A stretch of DNA of 64,000 bases from Tomocerus qinae (taxonomy: Eukaryota; Arthropoda; Collembola; Entomobryomorpha; Tomoceridae), in the NCBI GenBank assembly GCA_020055645.1, contig CM034547.1, forward strand, positions 43,282,909 to 43,346,908. The letters run 5' to 3'. A program made the position numbers and the translations under genes. The number at the start of each line of letters is the position of its first letter. Position 1 is the first letter of the stretch. The notes beneath the pieces were generated by a model, which saw nothing but the letters and a program-made list of their open reading frames with translations, was not told the origin of the DNA and did not search any database. This document shows, piece after piece, positions 22,769 to 36,700 of this stretch.

Positions 22769-25700
22769 TCACAAATTGGCTCCGTGTTGAATAGGTGAAG
22801 AAGTTTTAGGACCGTGAGCTAGACTGTATCCATGATTATGACCAGAACTTGAGCCAGGAAGGTCATTTCGTCGGAAGTCATGATGAGGTGGTCGATCACG
22901 GTCCGACCAATTCCCCCGTGATGATGGAGGTCCCCGAGGCGGCGACCTTGAACCTGAACGGGAAGATCCGTCAGAATAATCTCTACGACCCCTCCGGCGG
23001 ATAGGAGAAAGTGGGTTATCTTCTAAATCCGAATTCCACGTTGGCGACAGTCTTCCCAAGGGAGGTGGACGTAACGGTTCCCGTTCTCCGTCCAGAGGTA
23101 GAGGAGGAGGTGGCATGAAATCATCTCCAAGCCCGAAGTACGATGGTGTAATATCAGGAATCGGTGGTGGAACTAATTCCGGAGGAATCATGGAGTAAAA
23201 AGGCACTTCTCCATTCATAGCTGGAACTTCACCTACAAATTAAAAATTATTATTGGTCTCGAACTTATCTCCTTCATCTAATTACCTTTTACAGTAAAGT
23301 TTACTTATTTATAGGGCATTATAGGCGAGGCTTTGGAATACTTCAGATTATATTATAAGCTTATTTTTGCTTTCTATTACGTAATAAATATAAATCTTAC
23401 TCTCATCTCCTCCTTTTTCTTTTGTTATTGCTGTAAGTTTTTGGCGTAGCATTTCTGCATCTTTCCGAGCATCCTGAGCCTTTCTTTCTGCTTGACAGAG
23501 TGATAACTAAAACCAAACATAACATAATTCATGATTTCATGTTTCAAACGAAATTCCAGTTAGTTTTGTATGTCTGTTATAGTGCTGAAAAAATAATAAA
23601 ACTACGCTATAATAGGAAAATTGATTAAATACCCAATTTTCATGGCTTTTGGCTTCCATTGCCCTGATTTCATTTCGATGTTGTAACTTCGTATCTTCAA
23701 ACTCGTCCTTCAAGGCTTCAAGTCTTTCTGTGAGGTCTCTTACTTCATCAGACTTTTCTTCAATCATTTTAACGAGGTCGTCTTTATCCTTTCCTCGTAT
23801 ATTTTTTTCTGCTTCATATTTTGAAACAGCTGTTCTCAATTCTTCCTCCTTCTCTTTAAACCATGCTTCAAGCACCGCTAACCTATTTGAAGCATGCTCC
23901 TTTTCTGAGTGAACAATCTCCAACTTTTTCGTAGTTTGCTCCAAATTACCTGTATAGTATGTATGTAAATATCAAAAATTGTATTTCTCTACAGAAAATT
24001 TTTACAGAAAACGAATATATACAAACGTTTTTAATTTAACTTACGACTTATACTGTTCTTTTCTAATGTAACCGAATCAATGCGAGACTGTAGAGCTATA
24101 GATTCTTCTTCAATATATTTGAGTTTGGCTTGTGTCTCGGCAATATCCACCAACGGCGAATCTTCTCCTAAACTATCCTTAAGAATCATAAGCTCGTTCT
24201 CCTTTTGGCCGATTTCTTGATTTAAGTTACTGACCGTATCTTCATACTTATGAAGAATTTCTTTTAGATCCGTCAGTTCCTCTCGAATTTTATCTCTTTC
24301 TTCAGTCAGCATTTCACTTTCTTCTGTAGCCCGTTGCCGAATTTCAATTTCTGTTTTAATTTTCAATTTTAATTCCACCATTTCGTTCTCTGCAGCAGTT
24401 ATTTTGAAATTAAGATTTTCGTTCGCATGTTTGGCTAATTCTAAATCAATAGAAAACGTAGAGGCTTCGGCTTGAGCAATTTCTAATTGTTCCGTTGTTT
24501 TATTCAGGGCTTCTTGTAAGGTCATCACCACAGTCTTTAATTTATCTCTCTCCTCGACAGCCTAAAATTTTATTTAATAATACGATTTACATGATTTCCT
24601 CATACAAGAGAATTAAATAGATATCTTTTAGTTCGAATCAAAGGATAAGTTCATTACTAATGAAAACATCAACAATACCTTTGCCTTCTTTTCCATTGTT
24701 GTTTCAACTAGGTTCTCCACTTCCGTCGCAACTTTTGCGGAAGACTTCAGTTCCTTTTTAAGATTCCTAACTTGTTCTTTCTGCTTCGCTTCTAAGTTCT
24801 TAAGGATACCCAGTTCGGCCTCAAGCTGCTCTACTCGTTTTTTATCTTCATCGTAATCTAAAGCCTTCTTCTTAAATATTTCAAATTCTTCTTGTTGATT
24901 CTCATAGGCCGTGCTTACCTAAATATATTCAACAGTTTTAAATATGATAACACGCTCATTGAGTAAAAATAAGTTTTGAACTTTTAAAGTTTCTAGACTT
25001 CTGGCGAAAGAAAAGAGTAAATAAACCGTGAGCAATTACCTTCCATAAAGACTTGTTTAATTCGACTACTTTCTTTTTCAGGGGTCTCACAGACATAAAA
25101 CCTTCAATGAAGAAATAAGGAACACAGATGGACACAAGGGTTAAGGCAATAATTCCAGTAAACACCAAAGCATCGTCGACATCTAAAATAGTGTCCTGTA
25201 GATGTTCTGGTAAAAAGCTTAGCAATGTCGAGCTTAAATGCTTTACCACAAGGATAATCGATGATGTTTCGTTTCCACCACTTCCATTACTTGAATAGTA
25301 GTCATGACTGTGATCATGGCTATGGCTGTGATCATGGCTATGACTGGGATCATGGCTATGACTGGGATCATGGCTATGACTGGGATCGTGGCTATGACTG
25401 TGATCATGGCTATGACTGTGGTCGTGGCTATGACTGTGATCATGGCTATGACTGTGGTCGTGGCTATGACTGTGATCATGGCCAAAAAGAATATGATCGT
25501 GGTTGTGCGAGTGGCTATGGTCATGGTTAGTGCTGGTATCACTTGGATTTTCTATAGGCGGTTGAGGTTCAGGGATCTGAGAAGTTTCAAATGGTAATCC
25601 GTTTATTTGAATTGTTTCGCCTTGCGAATCTGGGTAAACGTTTGCATGATTGTCTTGCGTTTGAGTTGAAGTCGAAATGGTTTCTAAAGCTTCCTCCACG

Positions 25701-27617
25701 GGAATGTCAACAGTTGCTGACAATGTTTCTGGTGTTGTCTCTATAGGAATCTCCGTGGATGTAAGAAGTCCTTCCGGTGTTGTCTCAACAATTTCAGGTT
25801 GTTCTTCAACAACTTCTTGGGCCTTTTCCAAAACGTTAGGTTTTTCCTCGACAATCTCAGGCAATTTTTCACTTAGAATTTCAAGTTTTTCCTCAACAAT
25901 CTCTGGTGGTTTCACTACAACTTCTGGTCTTTCGTCAACTTTTAAATATTCTGGCACTTCTGTATTGTCCACTTTCAGTTCATGTGGAGGTGGCATTTCT
26001 CTTTGTTCTGGCAGAGTCTCATAAGCGTTTCCCTGTTTGTCTGGTCTTTCAGTAAAAGCTGAAATAATTTCCTGCGCTTCCTCCACAGGAATTTTAACAG
26101 ATTCTTGCAATTCTTCCGATGTTCTCTCTACAGGTGTTAGAACTTCCGGCGTTTTCTCCTCAGTTTTGGGTATTTCTTCAGCAATTTCAGGTTTTTGTTC
26201 GACAATATTGGGTGTTTCTTCCAGAATTTCAGGCTTTTGCTCGACAATATGGGGTGCTTCTTCAATAATTTCAGGTTTTGATTCGACAATATTTGATGTT
26301 TCTTCGACAATTTCTGATTTTTGTTCAACAATATTGGGTGTATTCTCAACAATTTCAGGTTTTTTCTCTACAGCCTCTTCCGTTTTCTCTGTAATTTCTG
26401 GTGTTTCATCTACGACTTTAAATTTATTTTCTGGTACTGGTACTTTTTCTACAGTGTCTACTTTTTGTTCAGGCCCAGATGGCGTTTCAAATGATGTCTC
26501 ATTCAATTGGGAAGTTTCGTCTTGCGAATCAGCTTCAGTGTCTTCCTCATCTTCCTCGTCGTCTTCATCATCCCCGTCACTATAGCCAAACCAATCAGTT
26601 ATAGATGATTTTGTTGTTTCTTCTACTTCCTCTTCAACCGAAGATTCTTCTTTACCACTCATATCAACTGGTTCCTCCACTTTATTTTCAGACACCTTGG
26701 CTTGATTGGAATCACTAATGGGATCTCCATTTGGACTAGCTATTGGTGTTTCTGGAATCGGTGGTTTTATTTCGGCTTCACTACTACCACTTTCTGCAGT
26801 CACGGGAGTTTGATTGGCACTGTCATTATTCTCAAACACTTCAGTTGAAGCGATAACAGGAACGTCTGGAATTTGTGTAGGGGCTATAACCTGTTCCGAA
26901 ACTTTTTCATCTTCAGAAGCCTGAGGAACTTCACTTACTGTAGCATTTACATCATCATCTGGAGAATCGCCTGTTTCAGGATTATCATCGTCTTCTTCGT
27001 CCGGATTTGGCTCAGGTTCTAGGTGTGGCGGTGGATCCCTCCATACAGGTAAATCGCTTAACGGATATTTGTAGATTTCAGGGTGCATTGGTTTGTTCAT
27101 TCGATCCTCTCGTAGCATATCTTTAGGTATTAAACCTATCTTACCACGAATCTAAATACGTAAAAATGAATAAAATATAACATAACAAGTGCTATGTTGT
27201 ATTGTTGAAAAAGTAAGCCCATTTCCATTGTCTATCTTCTAATGTTCTAACATTAGAAAAATAAAAAAAAGTTATTTATTTCCTAACCTTTCCAACCCAG
27301 TCACTTCCACCTTTATCCAAAGGCTTACTAAGGATGGCGACATCGTCATTTTTCTTAAATGACAGATGTTTATCCGTACGAGCGGAGTAGACGAGCAGAG
27401 TTTTCCCATTAGATATAATATCTACAAAATTTAAAATTAATTTTATAACTATGCTTTAAACATATACATTTAGGGCAAAAAAACCAAAATAAATACTAAA
27501 CTTACCATGACATGACATATCTAAACAATAAAACTGCCCTCCATCTGCTCCAACGACTTTCGCCGTAAAAATCACAACACCCAAAATACTAACTAGGAAA
27601 AGTACTATCTGACGCAT
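22769..27617 (-). CDS. Tango1: TANGO1/MIA3 homologue (transport and Golgi organization protein 1), eight exons
   Basis: Exons 27617-27506, 27421-27298, 27152-25040, 24918-24679, 24561-24045, 23949-23633, 23506-23402 and 23232-22769; roughly 1330 residues. A signal peptide (MRQIVLFLVSILGVVIF) precedes a luminal MIA-type SH3 domain (KTLLVYSARTDKHLSF ... DWVGKIRGKIGLIPKDMLR). A long acidic luminal region follows, with VE-(E/Q)-xPEIVEE-type repeats and a His-Asp-Ser repeat. The membrane segment is DALVFTGIIALTLVSICVPYFFI. Then come several coiled-coil exons and a Pro/Arg-rich tail (PPPPLPLDGERE, RSGSRSPPRGPPSSRG). In the family this protein sits at ER exit sites: the SH3 domain recruits bulky cargo such as collagens, the coiled coils bind tethers, and the Pro-rich tail binds Sec23. 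Domain order is complete. Confidence 0.92.
25285..25510 (-). repeat. His-Asp-Ser-His coding repeat within TANGO1
   Basis: An 18-bp unit (GTGATCATGGCTATGACT on the plus strand) repeats about ten times, encoding HSHDHSHSHD on the minus strand. It lies in the luminal part just before the membrane segment. The reading frame is intact. The density of His resembles the metal-binding loops of zinc transporters such as ZIP/Catsup-type proteins. Confidence 0.9.
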
Positions 27618-28320
27618 AATAAATATATGCGTAAATATAAATTACGAAGGACGAGACCTGACGGAGTAAATGGTTACTTTTTAATTATCGCATCGCTCGA
27701 AAAGGGGAATAAATATTTACGTTATGAAGTGATTTTGATTTTTTTAGATCAAAGACACAAAATAACTGACACGTTGGCAAATTCAAGTTCTTTCGCCTTC
27801 TCATGTTGCCCACATCTCATTGAGTGTCTCTGTCTCCCGTCTCATTCTCCACTTTCTTTCCACCTGGCTACAAAACAATCACCACCACAATATTATTGGC
27901 AACAAAATGCAAATTGCAAGTGTCTCCAATTTCCACACACTTCACACGCACACCACGGGTATAATGAGTAAAAGTCCTTTTCCGGCATCTAATTTACATT
28001 CTGAAACATTCCACGAAGTATTCCGACATTGTATCAAATCAAACAAATTGTTAAGATTGTGTGCAATTTTATTTTCATTCTCATGTTGGGTTCGACATTA
28101 AACAACCATCTCCAAATACGTCTATAATAGGCAGAGGCACGTATGATAATAAGTACTATAAATTAAGTATATAGCATGTATTTAGTCTGGCTGTAATAAG
28201 TGTGTTTATAATTACAGTGCAACTTGAATTTTGGAATACATAATCAGAGTCAAAGTTATAATATAGTGCACATTTATTATTATACTTGAAGATAGAAGAG
28301 ATTTTTGGCAGCAGTTTTTA

Positions 28321-30068
28321 TTATGCAGGACCAAGGAGGGCCAATAGAGCTTGTTTGTAGTCTCCACTCGTTTCTCCTTTTATGGCACTGTGCAATGTTT
28401 TCTGGTACAGGCTTATGTACTCATTTTTAATAAATCCCAAATCGATTTCAGCTCTTGAAACAATTATTCGGATCAAAGTTCCATCATCTGTACCAAATCC
28501 CTTCATTGCAGCTTCGAGTTTCTCAGCGTAATAGGCGCTACGATTTATGCTGCAGCGGGCTATAAATAAATATATAAGCAAAGAATTGTACAAATAGAGC
28601 ATCAAAATTTTGTACCTACTAATTACTAATATGTATTCATCTGAATAAGTATTTTAACAGGTAATTTACCTATGGTCATAACCGCATTTCCAAGATCTCC
28701 AGAAAATTCCGACTTAACTGCTTGCTCAATGGTTTTCCCCGAGAGCTTCATGTATTCATCGAAAATCAATCGCAGCTGGTGAAAAGATTCATGGGCAAAT
28801 GTAGTGGTGAACATTTCTTCGTCGGTACCCCAAGTACCCTCTCCTGTAACAAAATTAACATATTGTACAATTAAACTCAATTTTAATGGTACAAAATAAT
28901 CTATTTATATGTAAAACAATTAGGACCTGCATCAAAAAGTTTTTGTGCCGTTTCTCTTGCTCTGTCGATATTTAAGCCACCTGTTTCATCTCGAGCTCCC
29001 TTCATGAAAACAAAAGGTGTTAGTTTACTTGGGGATTTCATAAAACATTATGATCTTTATACACATGATAAAATCTAGATAAATCCATGATTTTGTCAGC
29101 TATCATGCTGACATATCCAATTGTAATCTGAGTTTTCAGTTATGAACCCCATGAAGGTCAAAAGTAATAAGGTATACAAATAAAATATTACATACGTTTA
29201 AAAGCATAACTAACAGACGTTTATATTCACCGGAAACCTCATCTCCAATGGCTTCTTCCAAAGATTGTCCGAAAAGATTTTGGTAGGAAATAGCAATTTG
29301 GCCTATATCAGCATTGGAGCGAGTGCACAGAACCTGGAATGGAAGGAAAGGCATTTGGGTATATTGGGTTTCTGAAAATTCACGTAGTTTAATATATACG
29401 TATATAATTTAGTATTTAGCAAAGAATGCGAAGTATGAATATTGAACAGAAAATGCTGATTACCTCCGTAAGAACATCCTCGTCAGTGCCCATTCCCGCC
29501 ATAGCATTGTGCAGCTCATGAGCCAAATAATCATAAGGAGTTTCCATCAGGGCCAAAATTAATTTTTCAAACTTTCCTCCAAGTTCCGATTTCAAATCTT
29601 TGATGAGATCCTACAATAACAGAAAAATAAAATCCCTATAAACGAATAAATCAAATAAAATCATGCACGCTACCTAATAACAAAGAGAAAATTACCCGTC
29701 CAAATTCATGCTTGAATGCCCCGATTATTTCTTGCCTTTGGAAATATGCTCTTTGTGTCAAGATGTCAATAATTGCAGCTTCGTCTGTGCCAAAGCCTTT
29801 CATTGCAGCACGTAGTTTTTTAGCATCGTCCAGAGCGTCGAACGCCGGGTACGGCACAACTGTTGGCTCCTAAATGAGAAACGGAAAAAAGTATTTTTGT
29901 TCATCGATTTGTTGTAATTAAGTTAGTATGTGAAAACGATTACTCTACTAAACATCTATTCACTATCTATTCGAATTTCTCATATTACAATAAGATAAAA
30001 GATTAAAAATGATTCAGCTTACGGTTACATCATGATATATAAATGCTTACCCGCAAATAAAATTCCAT
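28321..30068 (-). CDS. Annexin, four-repeat, about seven exons
   Basis: Exons run from MEFYLR (30068-30051), joined to EPTVVPYPAFDALDDAKKLR (29869 onward), through to a stop at 28321. All four annexin repeats are visible, each with the type II calcium site: MKGFGTDE in repeat 1, MAGMGTDED in repeat 2, EGTWGTDEE in repeat 3 and MKGFGTDDG in repeat 4. Repeat ends have the usual acidic partner residues (DEVSGEYKRLL, SEFSGDLGNAV, GETSGDYKQALL). The N-terminal tail is short. Annexins bind phospholipid membranes in a calcium-dependent way and act in membrane traffic; the family looks intact and closest in style to arthropod annexin B9/B10, though I cannot choose between paralogues. The first exon encodes only six residues. 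Confidence 0.9.
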
Positions 30069-31329
30069 GTTAGTTTCTTGTATAAGTGAGGGAACTGTCG
30101 TAAGTATAAGTTATTGATGTACACAAGTATGATGTTCACAATTACACGTTTACAGACGTTCCAATACAGCAGTGTGACAGGAGGAGGGCAAATAAGTCAC
30201 AAATGTTTTGCTACGATATAGACAAAATCAAAAGTTATATTTAAAAAAAGTAACAAATAGGCGTCCTTATTAGTGCAATAATACTAAGTACTGAGTACTG
30301 ACTGACTGTAGTAGTAAGTATATAGTTAACTACCCTGACAAGACTGCTTTTAACAATGGCAATGCTAGGTATCTCACACACGGCTAATTAAAAGCAGATT
30401 ACACTGACTAAAAAGAGCAACCGCAAGTATAGTACAAGTACAATTCGTAGGCAGATTACAACCAGATTCCTGGAATTGGTTTAGCCCAATCACAGAACCA
30501 CAATTTCTGTTACAGTTTCATTTACTTTTCTGAGAATCGAGAGGAAAACAATGTAATAACAGTAAAGACTATAATGATCAAGTACTAACTAACTAACTGT
30601 GTGTATAGCTTGTGCAAGTGTTATGTGTAAAAATATAAAGTACGGATTACTGGGATATACCGTACAGTTATGTTGTTCTACTTATATCTATACAGGCAGT
30701 AGATCTGTGTTTGCTATACTGATTTAGTCTACTAGTTCAGTGTAGTGTTGCAAAATATTCAATTGCTGTTCTAGACAAGATTCATAAATGTCGGGATAAA
30801 CAGTCACAACTCACAACTTTGTAGTTGGTAACACATCTATTGTAAATGTGTTAGCTTTAGCTAGTAGAGAGCTTTAACCAGCACAGATTTTTGATATAAG
30901 CAATGCGAAATATGTATTCTGTGCATAGTGCGAGCGAACTCCTACGATATAACTTACCTAAGCAAAATGGTATGGCTATAAATATAGAAAGATATGCCAA
31001 GATCCAACTGGATGTTGAACTATTGGATATAGAGTTAAGTTGTACTGGAACTCTTAAACTATAGAAAAATTGCTGTTACACTTTTACTTTCATACTCATT
31101 CACTACTGCGAAATTGTGTGTGCGACTTATGGCGAGTGAATATATAATGGGGATGCACTCTTAAAGATGGATAAAGTAAATAATATGGCTGAATTTAATG
31201 AGTGTAGTAGTTGTAGTGTACTTTTATACTTATAGCTGTATGTATATACTAGTAATCCTTTCATTTGCCTATTTAATGACAGTCACTTTAGAAATCACTG
31301 TGAACATCGACTGACTAAAGCTATACACT
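30069..31329. other. 5' flank of annexin, no gene seen
   Basis: Non-coding with AT-rich, repeat-poor sequence. No exon or RNA gene can be supported on either strand. Confidence 0.5.
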
Positions 31330-32250
31330 TAAGCCTAAACTAAAGTCGAATATTTAAGTGAGTTTCAAAGTTTACGTTCACGATCACGTTTGAGCGAAAT
31401 GTGACGGAATAGTTATAGTTTACTGTTTGGTTACTTTAGTTGTCGTTTCATTTCCAGTTTAAAATATAAACTGAATGCTCCGTGGCTATACTTCAATTTT
31501 ACACAACGGCAACTGGAGCTAAACTTAAACTGAACACTCTCGTAGTTATACTTGACGATCACCGATCTCGATAGACCAAAAAGTAAAATGTGGCCAGCGT
31601 TTATTATTATTACCTTCCAATTCCATTTGTGAAGCAATCGAAGACCACGCGTTGACTTTTTTTAAATGATCTTTATAGCTCTATCACTTTTATCATACAG
31701 ATATGGATGCTCAATTACCACAGTTATCAGTTTTTCTTCGATTTCTACAGTATCGTTATTTGTAGACATTTTGATTGAAATTTAAATCCTTTTTCTTGAT
31801 TGTCCGAAATAATATCGATGATGCAAAAATGGAAGACAGCAAACAGACAGGTAGATCAGTTGATTTGAAACATAATGGCAACTTGCAATCGCGTCTTGTA
31901 GCAGAATTCTGCTTCGCCATTGGTCAAAAGCATAACTGAATACGTTTCGATCAGTTTCCAAATCGGCTGCCGTTGGGTTGTTGAAACGTGATAAGTTTCG
32001 AGAAACTGTAATTAAACTGGATCGGAAACTGAACAGTATAGTTACGACAAAATGAAAATGGAACCACAACGCAATCTCACCGTGATCGTGATCTGAACAG
32101 TATAGTTACGGGAAACTCATCGGTAACTGAAACTAACCTTAATCATGAACTATAACCAAATAGATACGGACAGTATAGTTATGAAATCATGAACTACACC
32201 GTGAACTGACTAAGTTTTGCCTTCAAACCTGCGACTTTAGTTTAGGCTTT
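31330..32250. mobile_element. Degenerate TIR element about 0.9 kb
   Basis: AAGCCTAAACTAAAGTCG at 31331-31348 reappears inverted at 32231-32249. Inside both halves are multiple degraded copies of a TATAGTTACGGAAACTG-like motif in opposite orientations. No clear target duplication or ORF is present. I read this as an old non-autonomous element. Confidence 0.5.
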
Positions 32251-33118
32251 CTGCGTAGGCCATGTAAGTAACTGTAGTAAATGTGTACGGCAATGGGAAA
32301 CGAAAACGCTCTACAGTTGAATACATATCATAAAAGAACAGAGCAATGTTATAAGGTTTCCTACATTACACTGATACTTATTTAATGTATACTTACGTTC
32401 GAAAAGCAGCCTTTAATAAAAAAAAATTATACCTATAGGCTGAATTAAATGCATACAAAACAACTTTTGGTTTACTGCCAACATGTACAAGACAACCAGC
32501 AAAAACATTTTTCTTATACTTCTTCAGGGTAGGTACATAGCCAGCATCTATAATATACATCAGACTATTCCCGATTGCATGCGTTAAACTCATTAAAGTA
32601 CAATTAAACAGGCCATTGGATACAAAACGTAACCAGCAAAAATAATTACTAGATTAATTCCGAAAATTCGATATCATTTAGGCAATTGGTTTGCCAGTAT
32701 GTGTATGAGTTCATTATATTCTACTAGAACTAACACTACCGATTTAATAAAAGATCGTGACTAAACCACACTTCGCTCTTCAGCCTCTACTAGTATAACT
32801 TATCAACACATGAAGTTTGTACTACATGTACTGATTCATCAGACAGTACATTGAGTAACTCCATTCGAAAACTTCAGGTATCAGTTCAGAATTAATGCAG
32901 AGTCGTTTACAGAGAATACAGAGAAATTTACGCCAAGTCGTAAAATAATCATTGACTACTGTTTTGTATGCTAAAAGTGGATTTTTATAAAATATGTTTT
33001 TGGCCAACTTGATAAATGAAAATATTGAGTTTACTGTACATCCATTTCAACATGTACTACATACATTAGAGCTCATAAATGTAGTTAGAGTAACTGATAG
33101 TAGAAAGTATAATATGTC

Positions 33119-33424
33119 CTATATATCCTTCACCTCCACAATATAAAGTGAGTTATTATTATTATGCTGTAAATGCAATCTACAGAAAGAATACATTTGC
33201 TTTGATTTGCATAAAGCATCTGGTACGGCGATAAGGGTAATTGCAGTTTGGTAAATGATAAATAAGAATATTAAATACAAAAGTAGGACACCTAAAATGA
33301 TAAAGAGAAAATTGGTTTGTTGGTTGTATTCGTTCTGGGGTATTACTAGAGCAGCAGCTAACAGTGTTGGAAATGCTGATTTTGTTCGATTAACTTTGTT
33401 TCGACAGTTTGTATATTTTGACAT
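33119..33424 (-). CDS. Possible small single-pass membrane protein
   Basis: An uninterrupted 101-codon ORF starts MSKYTNCRNKVNRTK and contains one strongly hydrophobic segment (FLFIILGVLLLYLIFLFII) followed by a polar tail. There is no recognisable domain, no supporting splice context and AT-rich composition alone can produce such ORFs. It lies about 0.3 kb downstream of nothing recognisable and 0.3 kb 3' of the lectin gene stop. Treat as a weak candidate. Confidence 0.15.
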   Translation of the reverse strand: MSKYTNCRNKVNRTKSAFPTLLAAALVIPQNEYNQQTNFLFIILGVLLLYLIFLFIIYQTAITLIAVPDALCKSKQMYSFCRLHLQHNNNNSLYIVEVKDI

Positions 33425-33632
33425 GTCAATAAATCAAATATTCAATGGCACATAGTACTGATAAATGCTAGAGGTTGGTTTAGATAAAATTAACAATTAC
33501 CATTTTAACGCACCATTCCAGAACCAAATTAATAACAACAATCACCAATATTTTCGTTGCATTTTACGAACTTTAGAAATCAAACCTACCTAATATTAAC
33601 CTTATCGAAAGTCATTTATCACCCATCACCCC

Positions 33633-33644
33633 CCCCCCCCCACT
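33633..33644. repeat. Poly-C tract
   Basis: A run of about twelve C residues, unusual in this AT-rich background. A likely site of sequencing or replication slippage. Confidence 0.8.
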
Positions 33645-33721
33645 ACTCATGTTCTTACGATCCTAAAAGAAGCTATAAAATCGTCATTAAAAAGCTATTA
33701 TATTATGTCACTAACAATATA

Positions 33722-36700
33722 TCAACACGACTGACAAATATCTCGTTCTTCACAAACGAAATTATTTCCAATGCTACAATCATAATCATTCCACGAGGCA
33801 TTTTCATGTAAGTTGACTTGAATACAATGTTCTTGTCCACCAAAATCGTCAGGTTGGTATTTAGCCCAGCCGTCAACAAGTACCGGCTTTCCTGAAATAT
33901 AAACACGATGATTTTTATTATTTAACTGAAATGAGCATCTACACTCCTACAATAATACATGATATATTATATATCTTCAATACCACTTGTCAGCCATATG
34001 AACTGGTTTAATTGTCCTACATCAATTCCGGATGTCCAATACCAACAAGCACTCCCACCAACTGAAATCGGACACAAAAATTAACCAACTAATAATTCCA
34101 TAACATTTTTTAGATGAACATCTAGTTCCTGTAGATCCAAACAAGAATATTAGATTAAAAATAATAAAAAAAATTGGTCCTAACTTTTGGCCTTGATTTG
34201 CTCAGCCACTAAAAAATTCTCTGCGACGGATTCTATGGAAAGTAGTTCCATGCCGATTGTCCTACAATACTCTAAAGCATCCGGCCATGTATGCTGTTTG
34301 TATAGAGTTAATTGTGATTAATGAAGAAATTCTTAAATTCTTTTTAATTTATTTACTAATAAGTAAATATTGAATTTTATGAATTGATTTTGACAACTTA
34401 CCATAAGAATGCTATAAAAATATTTCTTGTTATGAATTGTAAAACCGAATCCATGATGGTCGTGTTCTGAGCCTAAGTACAAATACAACATTGAAAATGA
34501 AACAAATATCTAAAGAATTTAATTAAAATATCATGAATATAAATATCAAACGTATAACTGATAACAGAGCGTCTTACGGTGACATGGATCAGGTGAACGG
34601 CAAATGAAAGCGTGTTCCTCACTGCAGTTTGAAGCTAATCAATTGGATAAAAATTAGCCTTACCAACGATTTTGAATTTGGAAAAATTTCTGAAAAATTA
34701 CCTGCCCATGCAAGTCCTTGGGCTTTGTTATCGAATTCCACATCAACGCATTTATCATTGTCTCCTGATGGTTCTCCAGGCTTCCAGACGGACTGAATAG
34801 GAAAACTGCTGTCTGCAATGTCTCCTGTAGTCATCCATATTAGTTCGGATTGACCTGGTCCAAACCAATATGTCCCAGCAGTCCACAGTCGTAGTACAAC
34901 TAAAACAAATATAATAAAACTAGTTGAATCCTAGCACATAAAGTGTGCTAGAAAATGTTGAAATCAGTAAATTTCTAGTGACTGCGCATTGGCCCGAATT
35001 TCATAGACCGTTGATTGGACTCAGTACTGATAGTCTAAGTCTAGTCCTTGCTCATTAATTGCAAAATATTACCCTTACTCATTAGTTACAAAATATTACC
35101 CTTACTCATTAGTTACAAAATATTACCCTTACTCATTAGTTACAAAATATTACCCTTACTCATTAATTACAAAATATTACGGACATATATACAAACATTT
35201 ATTCAAGAATAATGAAGGAATCCCATGCGCATGCCCCACTTTATGTTTATGTAGAGTAAAGATGTTACACACGATACCTGCATATGCATGAGAATTTATA
35301 AATCATACATAGAGAAAAATAATTCATTCTGTATATAAGTTTGGCATAATACATTATTGCATTATTATATTTTTATTTAATTACCATTTTTAAATTCATT
35401 CTGCAAACCGGCAAATAGAAGATTGTTGACCTCCTCGGTAGAAATACTTCCCAATTCCATTCCTTGACTTTCGCAAAACATTAGAGCATCGTTCCAATTT
35501 TTCTACAATGAATTTGACAAACACGATTAAAAAAAATGAATAAAAGATAAATCCTTGTAGTTTGTGATGTATTATACTTACTTCATTTGTATCAACGTAG
35601 AACTGAGTTCCTTTAATATTGATAAGGTCATGCCGACTCATTTCTCCTCCAGTGACAGGAGGTGAATAGCATATAGATCTATCAGCCAGAATATTTTCGG
35701 TTTATTGGGCAAAACAAAATAGTATACCTGCATGCATTTTGTTTCGCCCAAATTAAGTGGAAGGGGAGTTATACCTGTCTCTTGGGTATTCACACAATAC
35801 ATGTTTTTCTGCATTACAATCATCATCTTTAAGAACAATATGAGATACAGCTCCGTCATCTACGGTGAACTTAAGATATATGCAGCCATTTTCTCTTCCA
35901 ATGTTTATTTCCCATGGTGGATTCCAAACTTGAGCAGCATCTTTCGAAATAACTGGAGAACCATCCATGAATATTTGTTCTCTGTTGATGATAACTGCTC
36001 CTATCCAAAAGGTAGTAGAATCGTTAAGCTGCCGCACAGCTAGAAAATTCATACAACTTTAGGTCACATAAAATTATTGTATGGTACGAATAAAAACAGT
36101 TAATGATGCAATTCAAACTAATTTTACTTTTCAATTTTACAATTTCCTTTTCCAACTCAGAAAACTCCGCTTCCGTTTTAATAAGTGCCAATTGAGTCCT
36201 GAGAGATTTGCAGTGCACTTTTGCCCCTTCCCAGTTTTTCCGAGCATCTTCTTTGCTATCGTAATATAAATATTTAGAAGTTCCTAAATGTATCATGTGA
36301 TATACTTCTAGATTACAGTCAGGTGGGACGCGGGCATCTATTTCCGGTCCATTTGTTGTATTCCCCCCTCCTACTATACTGCTCATTGTAGTTGTATCAT
36401 TAAGGTCATCATCTTTAGGTGATGGAGTTGGTTCAGGAATGAAAAATGCATTTGCTTCGGTAACCGGTTCCGGTTTCGAGTTATCACTACATTAAAATTG
36501 TGTGTATCTTACATTTTAGCATTCAGATAATATATGGTTAGTAATATTATGATAGATTTTTCTATTTCTCACATAGGTTTCATGCAAATGAAGGCCTTCT
36601 CCAAAGTGCAATCAGATGCAGACCATATGGGAGGTGACGATCCTGGAAATTGAATGTCTACACATAGTTCTTTGCCCTTCTGTCCGTCATCTTTAGGTTC

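Noticed and set aside
25261-25597. Plus-strand and second minus-strand ORFs rich in Tyr-Asp-Cys-Gly or Ile-Thr-Met over the His repeat
   Set aside because: They are shadow frames of the 18-bp repeat inside TANGO1; the minus-strand His frame continues into the membrane segment and splice junctions.
26037-26585. Ser-rich 182-codon plus-strand ORF
   Set aside because: Antisense shadow of the acidic TANGO1 luminal repeats, which have the splice-compatible frame.
31330-32250. LTR retrotransposon
   Set aside because: Termini are inverted rather than direct, and no gag/pol frame is present.
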